From Sphingobacteriales bacterium (GTDB lineage: Bacteria; Bacteroidota; Bacteroidia; Chitinophagales; Chitinophagaceae), in NCBI GenBank assembly GCA_016200915.1, contig JACQDV010000084.1:1-33916 (forward strand): a DNA stretch of 33,916 bases, written 5' to 3'. Below are positions 14,449 to 23,939 of this stretch, piece by piece; within the stretch, counting starts at the first letter, position 1, and the number at the start of each line of letters is the position of its first letter. The notes under the pieces were generated by a model. That model was not told the origin of the DNA. It did not search any database and was given only the letters and a program-made list of their open reading frames with translations. A program made the position numbers and the translations under genes.

Positions 14449-15696
14449 ATGGCAAGTATCAATTTGATTGAGAGTTTCCAGGAGTTTAAAGATGCGGAAA
14501 ATATTGACCGCCCCACGTTAATGAAAGTTCTGGAAGATGTATTTAAAACGCTTTTGCGTAAAAAATATGGTTCCGATGAAAACTTTGACGTGATTGTAAA
14601 CACGGAAAAAGGTGACCTGGAAATCATTCGTCGCCGTATGATTGTAGAAGACGGTTCCGTAAACGACCCATTAGCTGAAATTGAATATAAGGATGCTGTT
14701 AAAATAGAACCTGATTTTGAAGTGGGCGAAGAATTGTATGAAGAAGTAGAAATCCTGGACTTTGGCCGCCGGGCTATCCTTGCTGCCAAGCAAACACTCG
14801 CCAGTCGTATTGGTGATTTGAAAAAGAACGTACTGGTTAAAAAATATGAAGACCGCATTGGTGAAATCATCAGTGCAGAAGTTTACCAGGTATGGAAGAA
14901 AGAAGTGTTGTTATTAGATGAAGATGGAAGCGAATTGATTCTTCCCAAATCAGAACAAATTCCGCAAGACTACTTTAAGAAAGGAGAAAACATCCGTGCA
15001 GTAGTGAAGAAAGTGGAATTGAAGAACAATACACCGGTAATTATTTTATCCCGTACACATCCAAGCTTCCTGGCTAAATTATTGGAGATAGAGGTACCCG
15101 AAATATTTGACGGATTAATTGTAATTAAAAAGATTGTTCGTGACCCGGGTGAAAGAGCAAAAGTGGCCGTTGAATCATACGATGACCGTATTGACCCTGT
15201 TGGTGCCTGTGTGGGTATGAAAGGAAGTCGTATTCATGGTATCGTTCGAGAATTGAAAAACGAAAACATTGACGTTATTAACTGGACCAACAATATCCAG
15301 TTATTAATACAACGTTCATTAACTCCTGCAAAAATTTCTTCAATGGAAATTGACCAGGAAAATAAAAGAGCAGATGTGTATTTGAAACCCGACCAGGTTT
15401 CATTAGCTATCGGCCGCCGCGGGGTGAACATTAAATTAGCCTGTGAACTCACCGGATATGAAATTGATGTTTACAGAGACGATGAAGGACAAGAAGAAGA
15501 ATTTGATATTGACCTGGATGAATTTGCTGATGAAATTGAACCATGGGTTATTGAAGAACTGAAACGGGTAGGTTGCGATACCGGAAGAAGTGTTTTGAAC
15601 TTAACCGTTGCAGAATTAGAACGCCGTACCGACTTGGAAAAAGAAACAATTGAAGAGATAAGAAAAGTGTTGCAGGAAGAATTTGAAAAAGAATAA
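14449..15696 (+). CDS. nusA: transcription termination/antitermination factor NusA
   Basis: 415-residue RNA polymerase-binding factor acting in pausing, termination and antitermination. The N-terminal polymerase-binding domain (about 1-128) is followed by the S1 domain (about 132-200, GEIISAEVYQVWKKEV) and tandem KH domains (about 225-350, with VGACVGMKGSRIHGIV and LAIGRRGVNIKLA). A short helix-hairpin-helix-like tail ends the protein. It lacks the long acidic-repeat C-terminus of E. coli NusA, as is usual outside Proteobacteria. It begins 42 bp after rimP. Confidence 0.96.
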   Translation: MASINLIESFQEFKDAENIDRPTLMKVLEDVFKTLLRKKYGSDENFDVIVNTEKGDLEIIRRRMIVEDGSVNDPLAEIEYKDAVKIEPDFEVGEELYEEVEILDFGRRAILAAKQTLASRIGDLKKNVLVKKYEDRIGEIISAEVYQVWKKEVLLLDEDGSELILPKSEQIPQDYFKKGENIRAVVKKVELKNNTPVIILSRTHPSFLAKLLEIEVPEIFDGLIVIKKIVRDPGERAKVAVESYDDRIDPVGACVGMKGSRIHGIVRELKNENIDVINWTNNIQLLIQRSLTPAKISSMEIDQENKRADVYLKPDQVSLAIGRRGVNIKLACELTGYEIDVYRDDEGQEEEFDIDLDEFADEIEPWVIEELKRVGCDTGRSVLNLTVAELERRTDLEKETIEEIRKVLQEEFEKE

Positions 15697-15716
15697 AAAT
15701 CGTAGTCTGTTTTGTG

Positions 15717-15756
15717 AGTCGTGAATAATTTTGCTCACGGCTCATGATTCACGACT
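15717..15756. repeat. palindrome in the nusA-infB spacer
   Basis: AGTCGTGAAT (15717-15726) and ATTCACGACT (15747-15756) are a perfect 10-bp inverted repeat with a 20-nt loop. The wider spacer is built from TGAG/CTCA-type words (GTGAG at 15714, CTCAC at 15734). It is transcribed within the operon, so it would form an RNA hairpin just ahead of infB. Confidence 0.6.
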
Positions 15757-15789
15757 GACGACAGCAATACGATAACATAAAATTTTTGA

Positions 15790-18672
15790 ATGTCAGAATT
15801 AAAATTACCACGTTTATTAGGCGCTGCCAAAGAGTTCAATATTGGTAAAGACACTCTTATTGACTATTTGATAGCAAAAGGATTTGCCGGTAAAGATGAA
15901 TTAAAAGATTCTTCCAAATTAACGGAACAGCAATACCGTGCCTTGCAACAGGAGTTTTCCAGTGATAAAGCTGCCAAGGCAAAGAGCGACCAGATTGAAA
16001 TACCAAAAGGTAATATTGGAGAACGCAAGAAGAAAGAAGAAGAACCGGTGATTGCGAAAAAGGAAACGAAGAAAGTTGAATCAGAAACAGCCCCCGCTCC
16101 TCCTCCACCAGCGCCTGAAGTAGTAAAAGAAACAAAAAAAGAAGAACCGGTTGAGGCGCCAGTAGCAGAAGTGGTAAAAATTGATGTACCCGAAATTGAA
16201 AGACCTAAAGTTGTTGATAAGATTGACTTAGATGCGATAGATTCATCAACCCGACCAAAGAAAGTAGTTAAGAAAAAAGAAGAACCGAAAAAAGAAGAAC
16301 CGGCAGAAAAACCAAAGAAGAAAAAAGAAGAAGCAAAGAAAGAAGTTCCGGCACCAGAGCCAGAGAAACCCGCAGAAGAAGAAAAACCATCAGAAGATAT
16401 TGTAATTGAAAATATAAGAGCAGAAAAACTGGAAGGACCTAAGATTTTAGGAAAAATTGAACTTCCGGTTGATAATGATACCAGACCGAAGAAAGAGGAT
16501 GCTGACAAAGAAAAACGTAAACGTAAACGTATTCCTATTGAAAAGAAAGGTGCTGGTGGTGGTGAACAAAAAAGGGAAGGTTTTCAAAGAACCGGAGATA
16601 GAAAAGGCCCGCCACAACAGGGGCAAGGGCAGGGACCCGGGCAGGGTCGTGGTGATAACCGTCGTCCTCAACAGGGACAAGGGGGTGGTGGAAGATTTAC
16701 TGTTGAAAAACGTGGTGATAGAGGAGACCACAGAAAACGTGAAGAAAAAGAAATTGACCAAAAAGAAATACAGGATAAGATTAAGGAAACACAAGCCAAG
16801 CTGGCTGGAGCAAGCAGAGGTGGTAAGAGTATTAAAGCAAAATATCGTCGTGCAAAGAGAGAAGAAGCAGCTGAGCAAATGGCTCATGAAAATATGGACG
16901 ATAACAAACTACAGGTAACGGAGTTTGTTACAGTAAGTGAGCTGGCTAATTTGATGGACGTAAGCTTTGCTGATGTTATCAGCAAGTGTATGGGTTTAGG
17001 TATTATGGTATCTATCAACCAGCGTTTGGATGCAGAGGTAATTGAGCTGGTGGCAAGCGAATTTGGTTTTGATGTTGAATTCATTGGTGTAGATGATGCA
17101 GAAGAAATGGAGGAAGTAGATGAAGAAGATGCACCGGAAGATTTACACCCACGTTCGCCTATCGTAACCATTATGGGTCACGTTGACCACGGTAAAACTT
17201 CTTTGCTTGACTATATCCGCAGTGCAAATGTAGTTGCCGGTGAAGCCGGTGGTATTACACAGCACATTGGCGCATACCAGGTAACATTAGCAGACGGAAA
17301 AGAAATTACTTTCTTAGATACGCCAGGTCACGAAGCGTTTACGGCCATGCGTGCCCGTGGTGCCAAGGTTACAGATATTGCAGTTATTGTTGTTGCTGCG
17401 GATGATGCAGTAATGCCTCAAACCAGGGAGGCAATCAGTCACGCACAAGCGGCTGGTGTTCCAATGATATTTGCCATTAACAAGATTGATAAAGACGGAG
17501 CAAATCCTCAAAAAATTTACGAGCAACTTTCTCAAATGAATTTGCTGGTGGAAGAATGGGGTGGTAAATATCAATCGCAGGAGTTATCTGCCAAGAAAGG
17601 ATTGAACGTAGATAAATTATTAGATAAGATTTTGCTGGAAGCAGAAATACTCGACCTGAAAGCAAATCCTGATAAAGAAGCAAGCGGAACTATCATTGAA
17701 GCAACACTCGATAAAGGTCGTGGTTATGTGGCTACCATGCTGGTACAAAACGGTTCATTAAGAGTGGGCGACCTGTTGGTGAGTGGTCAGCATTTTGGAA
17801 GAGTAAAGGCAATGTTCAATGAAAGAAATCAACGCATGGAAGTAGCAAGACCAGCTGATCCGGTACTGATATTAGGTTTGAATGGTGCCCCACAAGCAGG
17901 TGAAAAATTTAAAGTGTACGGGGACGAAGCAGAGGCAAAAGAAGTGGCAAGTCGTCGTGCACAAATTTTACGTGAACAAGGTATCCGTGCTAAAAAACAT
18001 ATTACACTGGATGAAATCGGGCGCCGCTTAGCGTTGGGGAACTTTAAAGAACTCAATCTTATTATTAAAGGTGACGTGGATGGCTCGGTAGAAGCGTTGA
18101 GTGATTCATTACAAAAATTATCTACTGAAGAAATTGGTGTAAGAGTAGTACATAAAGCCGTAGGTCAAATTACAGAAAGCGACGTGTTATTGGCAACCGC
18201 TTCAGATGGTATCATCATTGGCTTTAACGTTCGTCCTTCCGTACAGGCGAATAAACTGGCAGAAAGCGAGGGAGTGGAAATTAAATTATACTCCATCATC
18301 TATAATGCTATTGAAGAAATTAAGAGTGCGATGGAAGGGATGCTTGAACCAACTGTTACCGAGAAGATCGTTGCCAATGTAGAAGTAAAAGAGGTTTATC
18401 GTTTTGATAAAGCTACCGTTGCCGGATGTTTTGTATTAGACGGTAAAATAACCCGTAACTCAAAAATCAGGCTGATTCGAGATGGTATTGTGGAATATCC
18501 AAAAGGCGAAGGTCAACATGCAGAACTGGGATCATTAAAACGCTACAAGGATGATGCGAAGGAAGTAGTATCGAATATGGAGTGTGGATTAACTATTAAA
18601 AACTATAGTGATATTAAAGTGGGAGACGTGATTGAGGCATTTGAAACAGAAGAAGTAAAGAGAACGTTATAA
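15790..18672 (+). CDS. infB: translation initiation factor IF-2
   Basis: 960-residue GTPase that brings initiator tRNA to the 30S subunit. An N-terminal IF2N-type segment (about 1-55, [22 protein letters not shown]) is followed by a long low-complexity linker (about 60-330): first Lys/Glu/Pro-rich, then Gly/Gln/Arg-rich near 255-310. A second IF2N segment lies near 375-430. The G domain begins near 455 with GHVDHGKTS (G1), then DTPGHEAF (G3) and NKID (G4), followed by domains II, III and IV. The extended linker puts it at the long end of the family. The spacers on both sides carry inverted repeats. Confidence 0.97.
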   Translation: MSELKLPRLLGAAKEFNIGKDTLIDYLIAKGFAGKDELKDSSKLTEQQYRALQQEFSSDKAAKAKSDQIEIPKGNIGERKKKEEEPVIAKKETKKVESETAPAPPPPAPEVVKETKKEEPVEAPVAEVVKIDVPEIERPKVVDKIDLDAIDSSTRPKKVVKKKEEPKKEEPAEKPKKKKEEAKKEVPAPEPEKPAEEEKPSEDIVIENIRAEKLEGPKILGKIELPVDNDTRPKKEDADKEKRKRKRIPIEKKGAGGGEQKREGFQRTGDRKGPPQQGQGQGPGQGRGDNRRPQQGQGGGGRFTVEKRGDRGDHRKREEKEIDQKEIQDKIKETQAKLAGASRGGKSIKAKYRRAKREEAAEQMAHENMDDNKLQVTEFVTVSELANLMDVSFADVISKCMGLGIMVSINQRLDAEVIELVASEFGFDVEFIGVDDAEEMEEVDEEDAPEDLHPRSPIVTIMGHVDHGKTSLLDYIRSANVVAGEAGGITQHIGAYQVTLADGKEITFLDTPGHEAFTAMRARGAKVTDIAVIVVAADDAVMPQTREAISHAQAAGVPMIFAINKIDKDGANPQKIYEQLSQMNLLVEEWGGKYQSQELSAKKGLNVDKLLDKILLEAEILDLKANPDKEASGTIIEATLDKGRGYVATMLVQNGSLRVGDLLVSGQHFGRVKAMFNERNQRMEVARPADPVLILGLNGAPQAGEKFKVYGDEAEAKEVASRRAQILREQGIRAKKHITLDEIGRRLALGNFKELNLIIKGDVDGSVEALSDSLQKLSTEEIGVRVVHKAVGQITESDVLLATASDGIIIGFNVRPSVQANKLAESEGVEIKLYSIIYNAIEEIKSAMEGMLEPTVTEKIVANVEVKEVYRFDKATVAGCFVLDGKITRNSKIRLIRDGIVEYPKGEGQHAELGSLKRYKDDAKEVVSNMECGLTIKNYSDIKVGDVIEAFETEEVKRTL

Positions 18673-18675
18673 GAA

Positions 18676-18748
18676 GAGCTATGAGTGTTTAGCTTTGAGC
18701 CACGAGATAATGAATATATGTTTAACCTATTCTCGCAGCTCATAGCTC
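18676..18748. repeat. palindrome downstream of infB
   Basis: GAGCTATGAG (18676-18685) and CTCATAGCTC (18739-18748) form a perfect 10-bp inverted repeat. Inside it, GAGCCACGAG and CTCGCAGCTC pair at 8 of 10 positions in an alternative fold. The word vocabulary (TGAG/CTCA, CGAG/CTCG) resembles that of the repeat on the other side of infB. Confidence 0.55.
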
Positions 18749-18820
18749 GTTACTCGCAGCCTTCATCCAAACATTTGTTAAAACAATCCATATATCCTTT
18801 TCAAACAAAAAGAGAAAAAT

Positions 18821-18828
18821 ATTTTTGA
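18821..18828 (+). promoter_or_regulatory. -7 box of the SurA-like gene
   Basis: TATTTTTG is an exact TAnnTTTG, 16 bp before the ATG at 18845, which suggests transcription independent of the infB operon. Confidence 0.45.
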
Positions 18829-18844
18829 GGCTTATTTACAGCGT

Positions 18845-20200
18845 ATGAAATCTTTCATCAGTAGTTTATTCATCTTGTTGACCATTACTTCTTATGCACA
18901 GCCTAAGAAAGTGCTGGCCGATAAAATTGTAGGGGTTGTAGGCGACCGCATTATTTTAAAATCAGATATTGATAACAGTATCGATGATGCTAAACGCAAT
19001 GGCCAGGATGTACCACCGGATGCTAATTGCTATATTATGCAACAGGCATTGATAAGAAAAGCACTGGTAATACAATCAGAAAAAGACTCTGTGCCTGTAG
19101 GTGAAGAGGAGATAGAGCAGGATCTTGAACAACGTATCCGTTACTTTATTCAGCAATATGGTGGTAAAGAGAAATTGGAAGAAATTTCCGGAAGAACGAT
19201 CTATCAGATCAAAGAAGATTTCAGGCAAACGGTAAAGGAACAGCGTATGGCTGATGCGATGCGCAATAAAATTGTGGAGAATATTAAGATCACCCCTGCA
19301 GAAGTAAAGGCATATTTTGAAGCAATTCCAAAAGATAGTTTACCCTATTTTGAAAGTGAATTAGAAGTTGCTCAAATCGTTTTGTATCCTAAGCCAAACC
19401 GTGAGTTAGAAAAATATGCACAGGAACAGTTGGCCGAATATAAAAAACAAGTGGAGTCTGGTTCCCGGAAATTTGAAACATTGGCAAAACTGTATTCAGA
19501 TGATCCTGGTACAAAAGACAATGGTGGTTATTTTGAATTTAACCGTAACGACAGAAATGTAGATAAGAACTTTATTTTACAGGCATACAAATTAAAAGAA
19601 GGACAAGTTTCTCCGGTATTTAAATCTCAATTTGGTTATCATATTATTCAAATGATAAGCCGCAGCGGTGATGATATGGCTGTACGTCATATTTTAAAAA
19701 TACCACCAGTAACACAGGATGAAGTAAATGAAGCCATCATGAGATTAGATAGTGTTCGTTCAAAAATTGTTGCCGGTGTACTGGATTTTGGAGAAGCGGT
19801 GGGTAAATACAGCGAAGATGATAACAGCAAATTCACTGCTGGTCGTCATCGGGGAAAAGACGGATCATCTTTTGTAACAATTGATGAACTGGATAAAGGT
19901 ATTGTGCAGATGCTGGATAAATTAAAAGTGGGAGAGATATCTCAGCCTACAGCGTATAAAGATGAGAGAGATAAACAGGGAGTGCGAATTGTTTATTTAG
20001 TATCAAAAACACAACCACACCGGTTAAATATGAAAGATGATTATAACCGGATTGCACAAAATGCATTAGAAGAAAAAAAGGCTAAGCATATGACCAGGTG
20101 GTTTGAACAGCACATCCCCACGTACTACATCATGATTGATCAAAGTTACCAGGGATGCAATTTGCTTGATATCTGGCTGCATTATGCAACCAAACAATAG
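18845..20200 (+). CDS. SurA-like periplasmic peptidyl-prolyl isomerase/chaperone
   Basis: 451 residues with a Sec signal peptide (about 1-19, ending SYAQ). A SurA N-terminal chaperone domain follows (about 24-165, starting ADKIVGVVGDRIILKSDID). There are two parvulin-type domains: about 175-280, with GSRKFETLAKLYSDDPGTKDNGGYF and SPVFKSQFGYHIIQ, and about 280-385, which is more diverged. This is the SurA architecture, so it probably assists outer-membrane protein folding. The C-terminus (HIPTYYIMID..YQGC) looks complete, and a strong terminator follows the stop. Confidence 0.88.
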   Translation: MKSFISSLFILLTITSYAQPKKVLADKIVGVVGDRIILKSDIDNSIDDAKRNGQDVPPDANCYIMQQALIRKALVIQSEKDSVPVGEEEIEQDLEQRIRYFIQQYGGKEKLEEISGRTIYQIKEDFRQTVKEQRMADAMRNKIVENIKITPAEVKAYFEAIPKDSLPYFESELEVAQIVLYPKPNRELEKYAQEQLAEYKKQVESGSRKFETLAKLYSDDPGTKDNGGYFEFNRNDRNVDKNFILQAYKLKEGQVSPVFKSQFGYHIIQMISRSGDDMAVRHILKIPPVTQDEVNEAIMRLDSVRSKIVAGVLDFGEAVGKYSEDDNSKFTAGRHRGKDGSSFVTIDELDKGIVQMLDKLKVGEISQPTAYKDERDKQGVRIVYLVSKTQPHRLNMKDDYNRIAQNALEEKKAKHMTRWFEQHIPTYYIMIDQSYQGCNLLDIWLHYATKQ

Positions 20201-20206
20201 TTAAGA

Positions 20207-20239
20207 AAAGGTCACGGGCAACTGTGACCTTTTTCTTTA
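20207..20239 (+). terminator. terminator of the SurA-like gene
   Basis: AAAGGTCAC / GTGACCTTT perfect 9-bp stem (20207-20215 with 20224-20232) with an 8-nt loop and a T-rich tail, 6 bp past the stop. Confidence 0.8.
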
Positions 20240-20260
20240 TAATAAAATTTTTAAACAACA

Positions 20261-20268
20261 TAACTTTG
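20261..20268 (+). promoter_or_regulatory. -7 box of purF
   Basis: TAACTTTG is an exact TAnnTTTG, 19 bp before the purF ATG, with a T-rich -33 region about 10-20 nt upstream. Confidence 0.5.
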
Positions 20269-20287
20269 CGCTTTCTTTTAAATATCC

Positions 20288-22135
20288 ATGAGTGACGCAA
20301 TAAAGCATGAATGCGGTTTAGCATTTATACGACTTAGAAAGCCCTTCTCTTATTACCAGCAAAAGTTTGGTAGTGTAATGTATGGCCTTAACAAGCTGTA
20401 CCTGCTAATGGAAAAACAACACAACCGGGGGCAGGACGGCGCCGGTATAGCTACAGTAAAATTAAATGTAGAGCCCGGCTATCCATTCATGCACCGTATG
20501 CGCAGCAGTGCCAACCAACCCATAGCTGACATTTTTCAATCCTTAGGAAAAGAAATAAAAGACCTGGAAAAATATCAACCGGATTTGATGAAGCATCCTG
20601 GTTTGATAAAGGGTCATGTAAGTATGCTGGGCGAATTATTATTAGGGCATCTTCGCTATGGTACACAGGGAAAAAATAATATAGAGTTCTGTCACCCATT
20701 TATTAAAAGAGATATTCGCCCCGGAAGAAACTTAGTATTAGCCGGAAACTTCAACTTAGTAAATACAGAAGAGCTTTTTGGATTAGTAGATATTGACCCG
20801 GGAGAATTTCAAAAGCAAAGCGATTTGGCTGCCATGATGGAAGTGGTGCATCATTTTTTGGAAAAAGAAGAAGAAGCGTCACCCAATAATCCTGATATAG
20901 CCAACGTGTTGAAGAAATCATTTTCATTGTTTGATGGCGGTTACCATGTTGGCGGATTAATTGGAAGTGGTCAATGTTTTACTATAAGAGATGCACACGG
21001 CATTCGCCCATCTTATTATTATATCAATGATGAAGTAATTGTTGCAGCATCAGAAAGAGCAGCGATAAGAACAACCTTTAATGCAGGCGAAAACGAAGTA
21101 AAAGAATTAATGCCGGGACAGGCATTGATAGTTGATGAGAATGGTGAATACAGGGTTGAACAAATATTAGAACCCAAAGAAAGACGGGCCTGTAGCTTTG
21201 AACGTATTTATTTTTCAAGAGGGAATGATGAAAAAATTTATAAAGAAAGAATTCGTTTGGGTTATAATTTAAGTGAACAGGTATTAAATGCAATTGAAAA
21301 CGATTTACGTAACACCATCTTCTCTTTTATTCCTAACACAGCTGAAGTTGCCTTCTTCGGTTTGCAAAAAGGGGTGGAAGATTATCTTAATGAAATAAAA
21401 ATTCAGCGCATACTCGGCTGGGGTAAAGATTATGATGATGAGAAACTGGCAGAGATGATTGGTCGTCGTATCCGCATTGAAAAGATTGCTATTAAAGATG
21501 TGAAGATGCGTACGTTTATTACGGAAGATGTAAGCAGGGCCGATATGGTGCAACACGTGTATGACATTACCTATGGAACTGTAAGACCAGGTGTTGATAC
21601 ATTAGCTGTAATAGATGATTCTATAGTAAGAGGAACAACGCTTCGTGAAAGTATCATCCGTGCAATGGGAAGACTTAAGCCAAAGAAAATAATTATCATT
21701 TCATCTGCCCCGCAAATACGTTACCCTGATTGTTATGGAATTGACATGAGTAAACTGGGTGATTTTGTTGCTTTCCAGGCCGCAATTGCATTGATGAAAG
21801 ACCGGGGAATTGAAAACCGTTTGCAGGAGCTATATGAAAAATGCAAACAACTGCAAAGAGATAATCAGCTCGATACAGAAAACTTCGTAAGACAAATTTA
21901 TAAACCATTTACCACAGAAGAGATTTCAAAAAAGATTGCACAGTTAATTACGCCGCCCGATTTTGCAGTGCCGGTAGAAGTGATTTATCAAACAATCGAA
22001 TCACTGCACGAGGCTTGTCCCAACAACACAGGCGACTGGTACTTTACCGGCAACTACCCTACTCCCGGAGGAAACCATGTGGTGAACAAAGCCTTTATCA
22101 ATTATATGGAAGGAAAGAATGTGAGAGGATATTAA
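20288..22135 (+). CDS. purF: amidophosphoribosyltransferase-like class II amidotransferase (PurF family)
   Basis: 615 residues. The N-terminal class II glutaminase has Cys9 (KHEC9GLAF) as predicted nucleophile after removal of an eight-residue propeptide, and the RGQDGAG motif near 47-53. The C-terminal phosphoribosyltransferase domain has ACSFERIYFSRGND near 298 and the PRPP loop VIDDSIVRGTT near 440-450. It would make 5-phosphoribosylamine, the first step of purine synthesis. It is about 110-140 residues longer than E. coli or B. subtilis PurF, with extra segments in both domains; I recall this long form from Bacteroidota. No other pur genes are adjacent, and a second, canonical purF elsewhere cannot be excluded. 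Confidence 0.88.
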   Translation: MSDAIKHECGLAFIRLRKPFSYYQQKFGSVMYGLNKLYLLMEKQHNRGQDGAGIATVKLNVEPGYPFMHRMRSSANQPIADIFQSLGKEIKDLEKYQPDLMKHPGLIKGHVSMLGELLLGHLRYGTQGKNNIEFCHPFIKRDIRPGRNLVLAGNFNLVNTEELFGLVDIDPGEFQKQSDLAAMMEVVHHFLEKEEEASPNNPDIANVLKKSFSLFDGGYHVGGLIGSGQCFTIRDAHGIRPSYYYINDEVIVAASERAAIRTTFNAGENEVKELMPGQALIVDENGEYRVEQILEPKERRACSFERIYFSRGNDEKIYKERIRLGYNLSEQVLNAIENDLRNTIFSFIPNTAEVAFFGLQKGVEDYLNEIKIQRILGWGKDYDDEKLAEMIGRRIRIEKIAIKDVKMRTFITEDVSRADMVQHVYDITYGTVRPGVDTLAVIDDSIVRGTTLRESIIRAMGRLKPKKIIIISSAPQIRYPDCYGIDMSKLGDFVAFQAAIALMKDRGIENRLQELYEKCKQLQRDNQLDTENFVRQIYKPFTTEEISKKIAQLITPPDFAVPVEVIYQTIESLHEACPNNTGDWYFTGNYPTPGGNHVVNKAFINYMEGKNVRGY

Positions 22136-22183
22136 AGCTATTTGAAAAAGACAATTTTAAAATTCTTGTTCACTAAACAATAT

Positions 22184-22211
22184 ATTGGCAAAATCTTTGT
22201 GCCAATTTTAG
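22184..22211 (+). terminator. possible terminator after purF
   Basis: ATTGGCA / TGCCAAT stem (22184-22190 with 22200-22206) with a 9-nt loop, followed by a short TTTTA tail. It is weaker than the other terminators in the window. Confidence 0.4.
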
Positions 22212-22310
22212 TACCCGTTTTTAAAATCCATCAACAATTCCTTATCCACTGTGAATTACTTTTTTGCTTCCTTTGTTTTATACTTTTATAATTTGGCAGA
22301 AAATTGCTGA

Positions 22311-22820
22311 ATGAAAACTGTTTTACTCGTACGTCATGCTAAAAGCAGCTGGGGCGACCCGCTGATGGTTGACTTTGAAAGACCATTAAATGAAAGAGGA
22401 AAGAAAGATGCTCCGGCCATGGCAAAACGGGTGAAAGACAGGAGTTTTAAGGTTGAGGCGTTTATTAGCAGCCCTGCTAAAAGAGCTAAGAAAACTGCTA
22501 AACTGTTTGCAGAAGTTTTTAAACACGGTGAAGAAAAAATTATTTACAAGTCAGAATTATACCACGCAGACCCGGTAACTTTTTATACCGTAATTGAACA
22601 GGCAGATAATAACAGCGAATCCATTGCCATCTTCTCTCACAATCCCGGCATCACCTATTTTGTAAATGAATTGACTGAAGTTAAGATAGATGAAGTTCCC
22701 ACCTGTGGTGTTTTTGCCTTAAGTGCCGATTGCAGCAAATGGAAAGACTTTAGAAAAGCAAAGAAGCAATTTTTGTTTTTTGATTATCCCAAGGCGATGA
22801 ATGCGGTAACGGCGAAGTAA
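22311..22820 (+). CDS. SixA-type histidine phosphatase family protein
   Basis: 169-residue cytosolic phosphatase of the histidine phosphatase (phosphoglycerate mutase-like) superfamily. The catalytic R8-H9 appears in LLVRHAKSSW, the family's 'RHAKS' form typical of SixA. The second catalytic histidine is H110 (IFSHNPG). FERPLNERGKKDAP also matches SixA. SixA removes phosphate from histidine-phosphotransfer domains in E. coli; the substrate of the Bacteroidota homologs is not established. No phosphorelay gene is adjacent. Confidence 0.88.
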   Translation: MKTVLLVRHAKSSWGDPLMVDFERPLNERGKKDAPAMAKRVKDRSFKVEAFISSPAKRAKKTAKLFAEVFKHGEEKIIYKSELYHADPVTFYTVIEQADNNSESIAIFSHNPGITYFVNELTEVKIDEVPTCGVFALSADCSKWKDFRKAKKQFLFFDYPKAMNAVTAK

Positions 22821-22823
22821 AAT

Positions 22824-23039
22824 TTATTCTTCTGCCTGATTACTCTTCCACCAGCGATAGCCTATTACTCCACCGATTAGAAATGGTGTCAGCATTAAAT
22901 AAATAATAGCTGAGTTTAATCCTTTGGCTGGCTTTACTCCTAATTGAGAAGCAGTTTTAGTACAAATAGAGCATTGGGCATTCGCCTCTATAAAAACAGT
23001 GCTGAACAAAATCAATAATATCACCAATGCCTTTTTCAT
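22824..23039 (-). CDS. small exported membrane protein with a CSIC motif
   Basis: 71 residues. A signal peptide (about 1-22, EANAQ) is followed directly by C23-S-I-C26. A short linker with KPAKGLNSAI precedes one transmembrane helix (about 45-62, IIYLMLTPFLIGGVIGYRWW). The paired cysteines next to the cleavage site suggest a metal- or redox-active exported loop, or an alternative lipidation site, but I know no assigned function. It converges with the SixA-type gene and has its own TACCTTTG promoter box. Confidence 0.7.
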   Translation of the reverse strand: MKKALVILLILFSTVFIEANAQCSICTKTASQLGVKPAKGLNSAIIYLMLTPFLIGGVIGYRWWKSNQAEE

Positions 23040-23053
23040 TCCAAAATTTTATA

Positions 23054-23061
23054 CAAAGGTA
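23054..23061 (-). promoter_or_regulatory. -7 box of the CSIC small protein gene
   Basis: The minus strand reads TACCTTTG, an exact TAnnTTTG, 15 bp before the ATG at 23039. Confidence 0.45.
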
Positions 23062-23236
23062 GGATGTAATTGAAACCACCGTTACATCCGAACTGGCTAA
23101 TTTTTGAATTTTACAGGTTTCACACAAACAGTTTGCTGCCCGGTTTACACATTTCGTAGCTCCAAAACCGCCATTTGCCGGAAAACACTTTTCTCAGGCA
23201 GGTATATTATTCAAATTTGTGTTGTAAATAAATTTT

Positions 23237-23452
23237 ATGAACATCGCCGTTAAAATAACATTGATTTTGGCACTGGCTTTAACTATGAATGGAAATGGTA
23301 TGGCAGAAGGGAATAAAACAATGAGCGGAATTAAAAACGAAGAAAAGATGAAAACGGCAATCACCAGCGGGCAGAGCAACAAAAGCTCAACAGAAGAAAC
23401 AGATGACCATTATCTCTTCCCGCTTTCAAACGCAATTTTAAACAGGCTATAA
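23237..23452 (+). CDS. small secreted hypothetical protein
   Basis: 71 residues. An N-terminal signal peptide (about 1-23, VKITLILALALTMNGNGMAEG) is followed by a short hydrophilic mature part rich in Lys, Ser, Thr and Asn. No domain is recognised. A terminator hairpin 27 bp past the stop supports a real transcription unit. An open frame on the opposite strand covers the same bases but has no comparable features. Confidence 0.5.
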   Translation: MNIAVKITLILALALTMNGNGMAEGNKTMSGIKNEEKMKTAITSGQSNKSSTEETDDHYLFPLSNAILNRL

Positions 23453-23479
23453 ATTTTCTCCCGGTTGGTTTTAGGTATG

Positions 23480-23510
23480 CCCCGTCCGTAAGCGGGGTTT
23501 ATGTTTTTTA
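23480..23510 (+). terminator. terminator after the small secreted protein gene
   Basis: CCCCG / CGGGG stem (23480-23484 with 23493-23497) followed by TTTATGTTTTTT. Confidence 0.6.
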
Positions 23511-23593
23511 AAATACCTTAAATTTAATTGGTGAAACAGCCTCTCAAGTAAACCACATTTCTGTTTTGTTACGTCAGCGTTTTTAAATATAAA

Positions 23594-23939
23594 ATGAGTG
23601 GAAAAAAAATAAAGAGTCCTTACAAAGGACAATAGATGCAATAATAAAGATAGAAACCCATAAAGGAAAATCTGTTTCTATTGGAGAAATAGCAGAAAAC
23701 GTTTTTATCAAAAAAGAGAAACTACTTGCATACCTCAATGGGGATGAAGAAATTCCCAAAGATTTAGAAGCAAACCTAATGTCTTTGTACAGAATAGAAA
23801 GGGTTATTGTTGAACATATAGTTAAAATGAAAATCAATTTCCCAGATGATGAAGAAATAAAAGATTAAAAAACTTCGCTTCACTTGATAGTCAAAAAGCA
23901 GACTTATTGGTTGAATATTTAAAACTATTTTTGTTCTAA
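23594..23939 (+). pseudogene. frameshifted helix-turn-helix regulator gene
   Basis: ATG at 23594 runs only 13 codons to a TAG. One extra A in the A8 run at 23602-23609 would open a long frame (ESLQRTIDAIIKIETHKGKS, then IGEIAENVFIKKEKLLAYL and EIPKDLEANL) up to TAA at 23866-23868. One extra A in the A4 run at 23859-23862 would carry it on (IKRLKNFASLDSQKADLL) to TAA at 23937-23939. That final stop overlaps the ATG of the VOC gene as TAATG, which argues that this was the native reading frame. The roughly 115-residue product resembles a Cro/CI-type helix-turn-helix protein. Two single-base losses, or two homopolymer sequencing errors, break it as written. Confidence 0.65.

Noticed and set aside
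16457-16918. 153-codon lysine/valine-rich open frame on the plus strand
   Set aside because: It is a shadow of the purine-rich linker of infB in a second frame; the same holds for the long minus-strand frames at 15864-16887.
22242-22250. DnaA-box-like TTATCCACT upstream of the SixA-type gene
   Set aside because: Only one copy with 8 of 9 matches; no cluster of boxes, so it is no evidence for an origin.
23583-23837. 84-codon open frame on the minus strand
   Set aside because: It is the antisense of the frameshifted HTH gene, and its product is a low-quality hydrophobic sequence without recognisable features.
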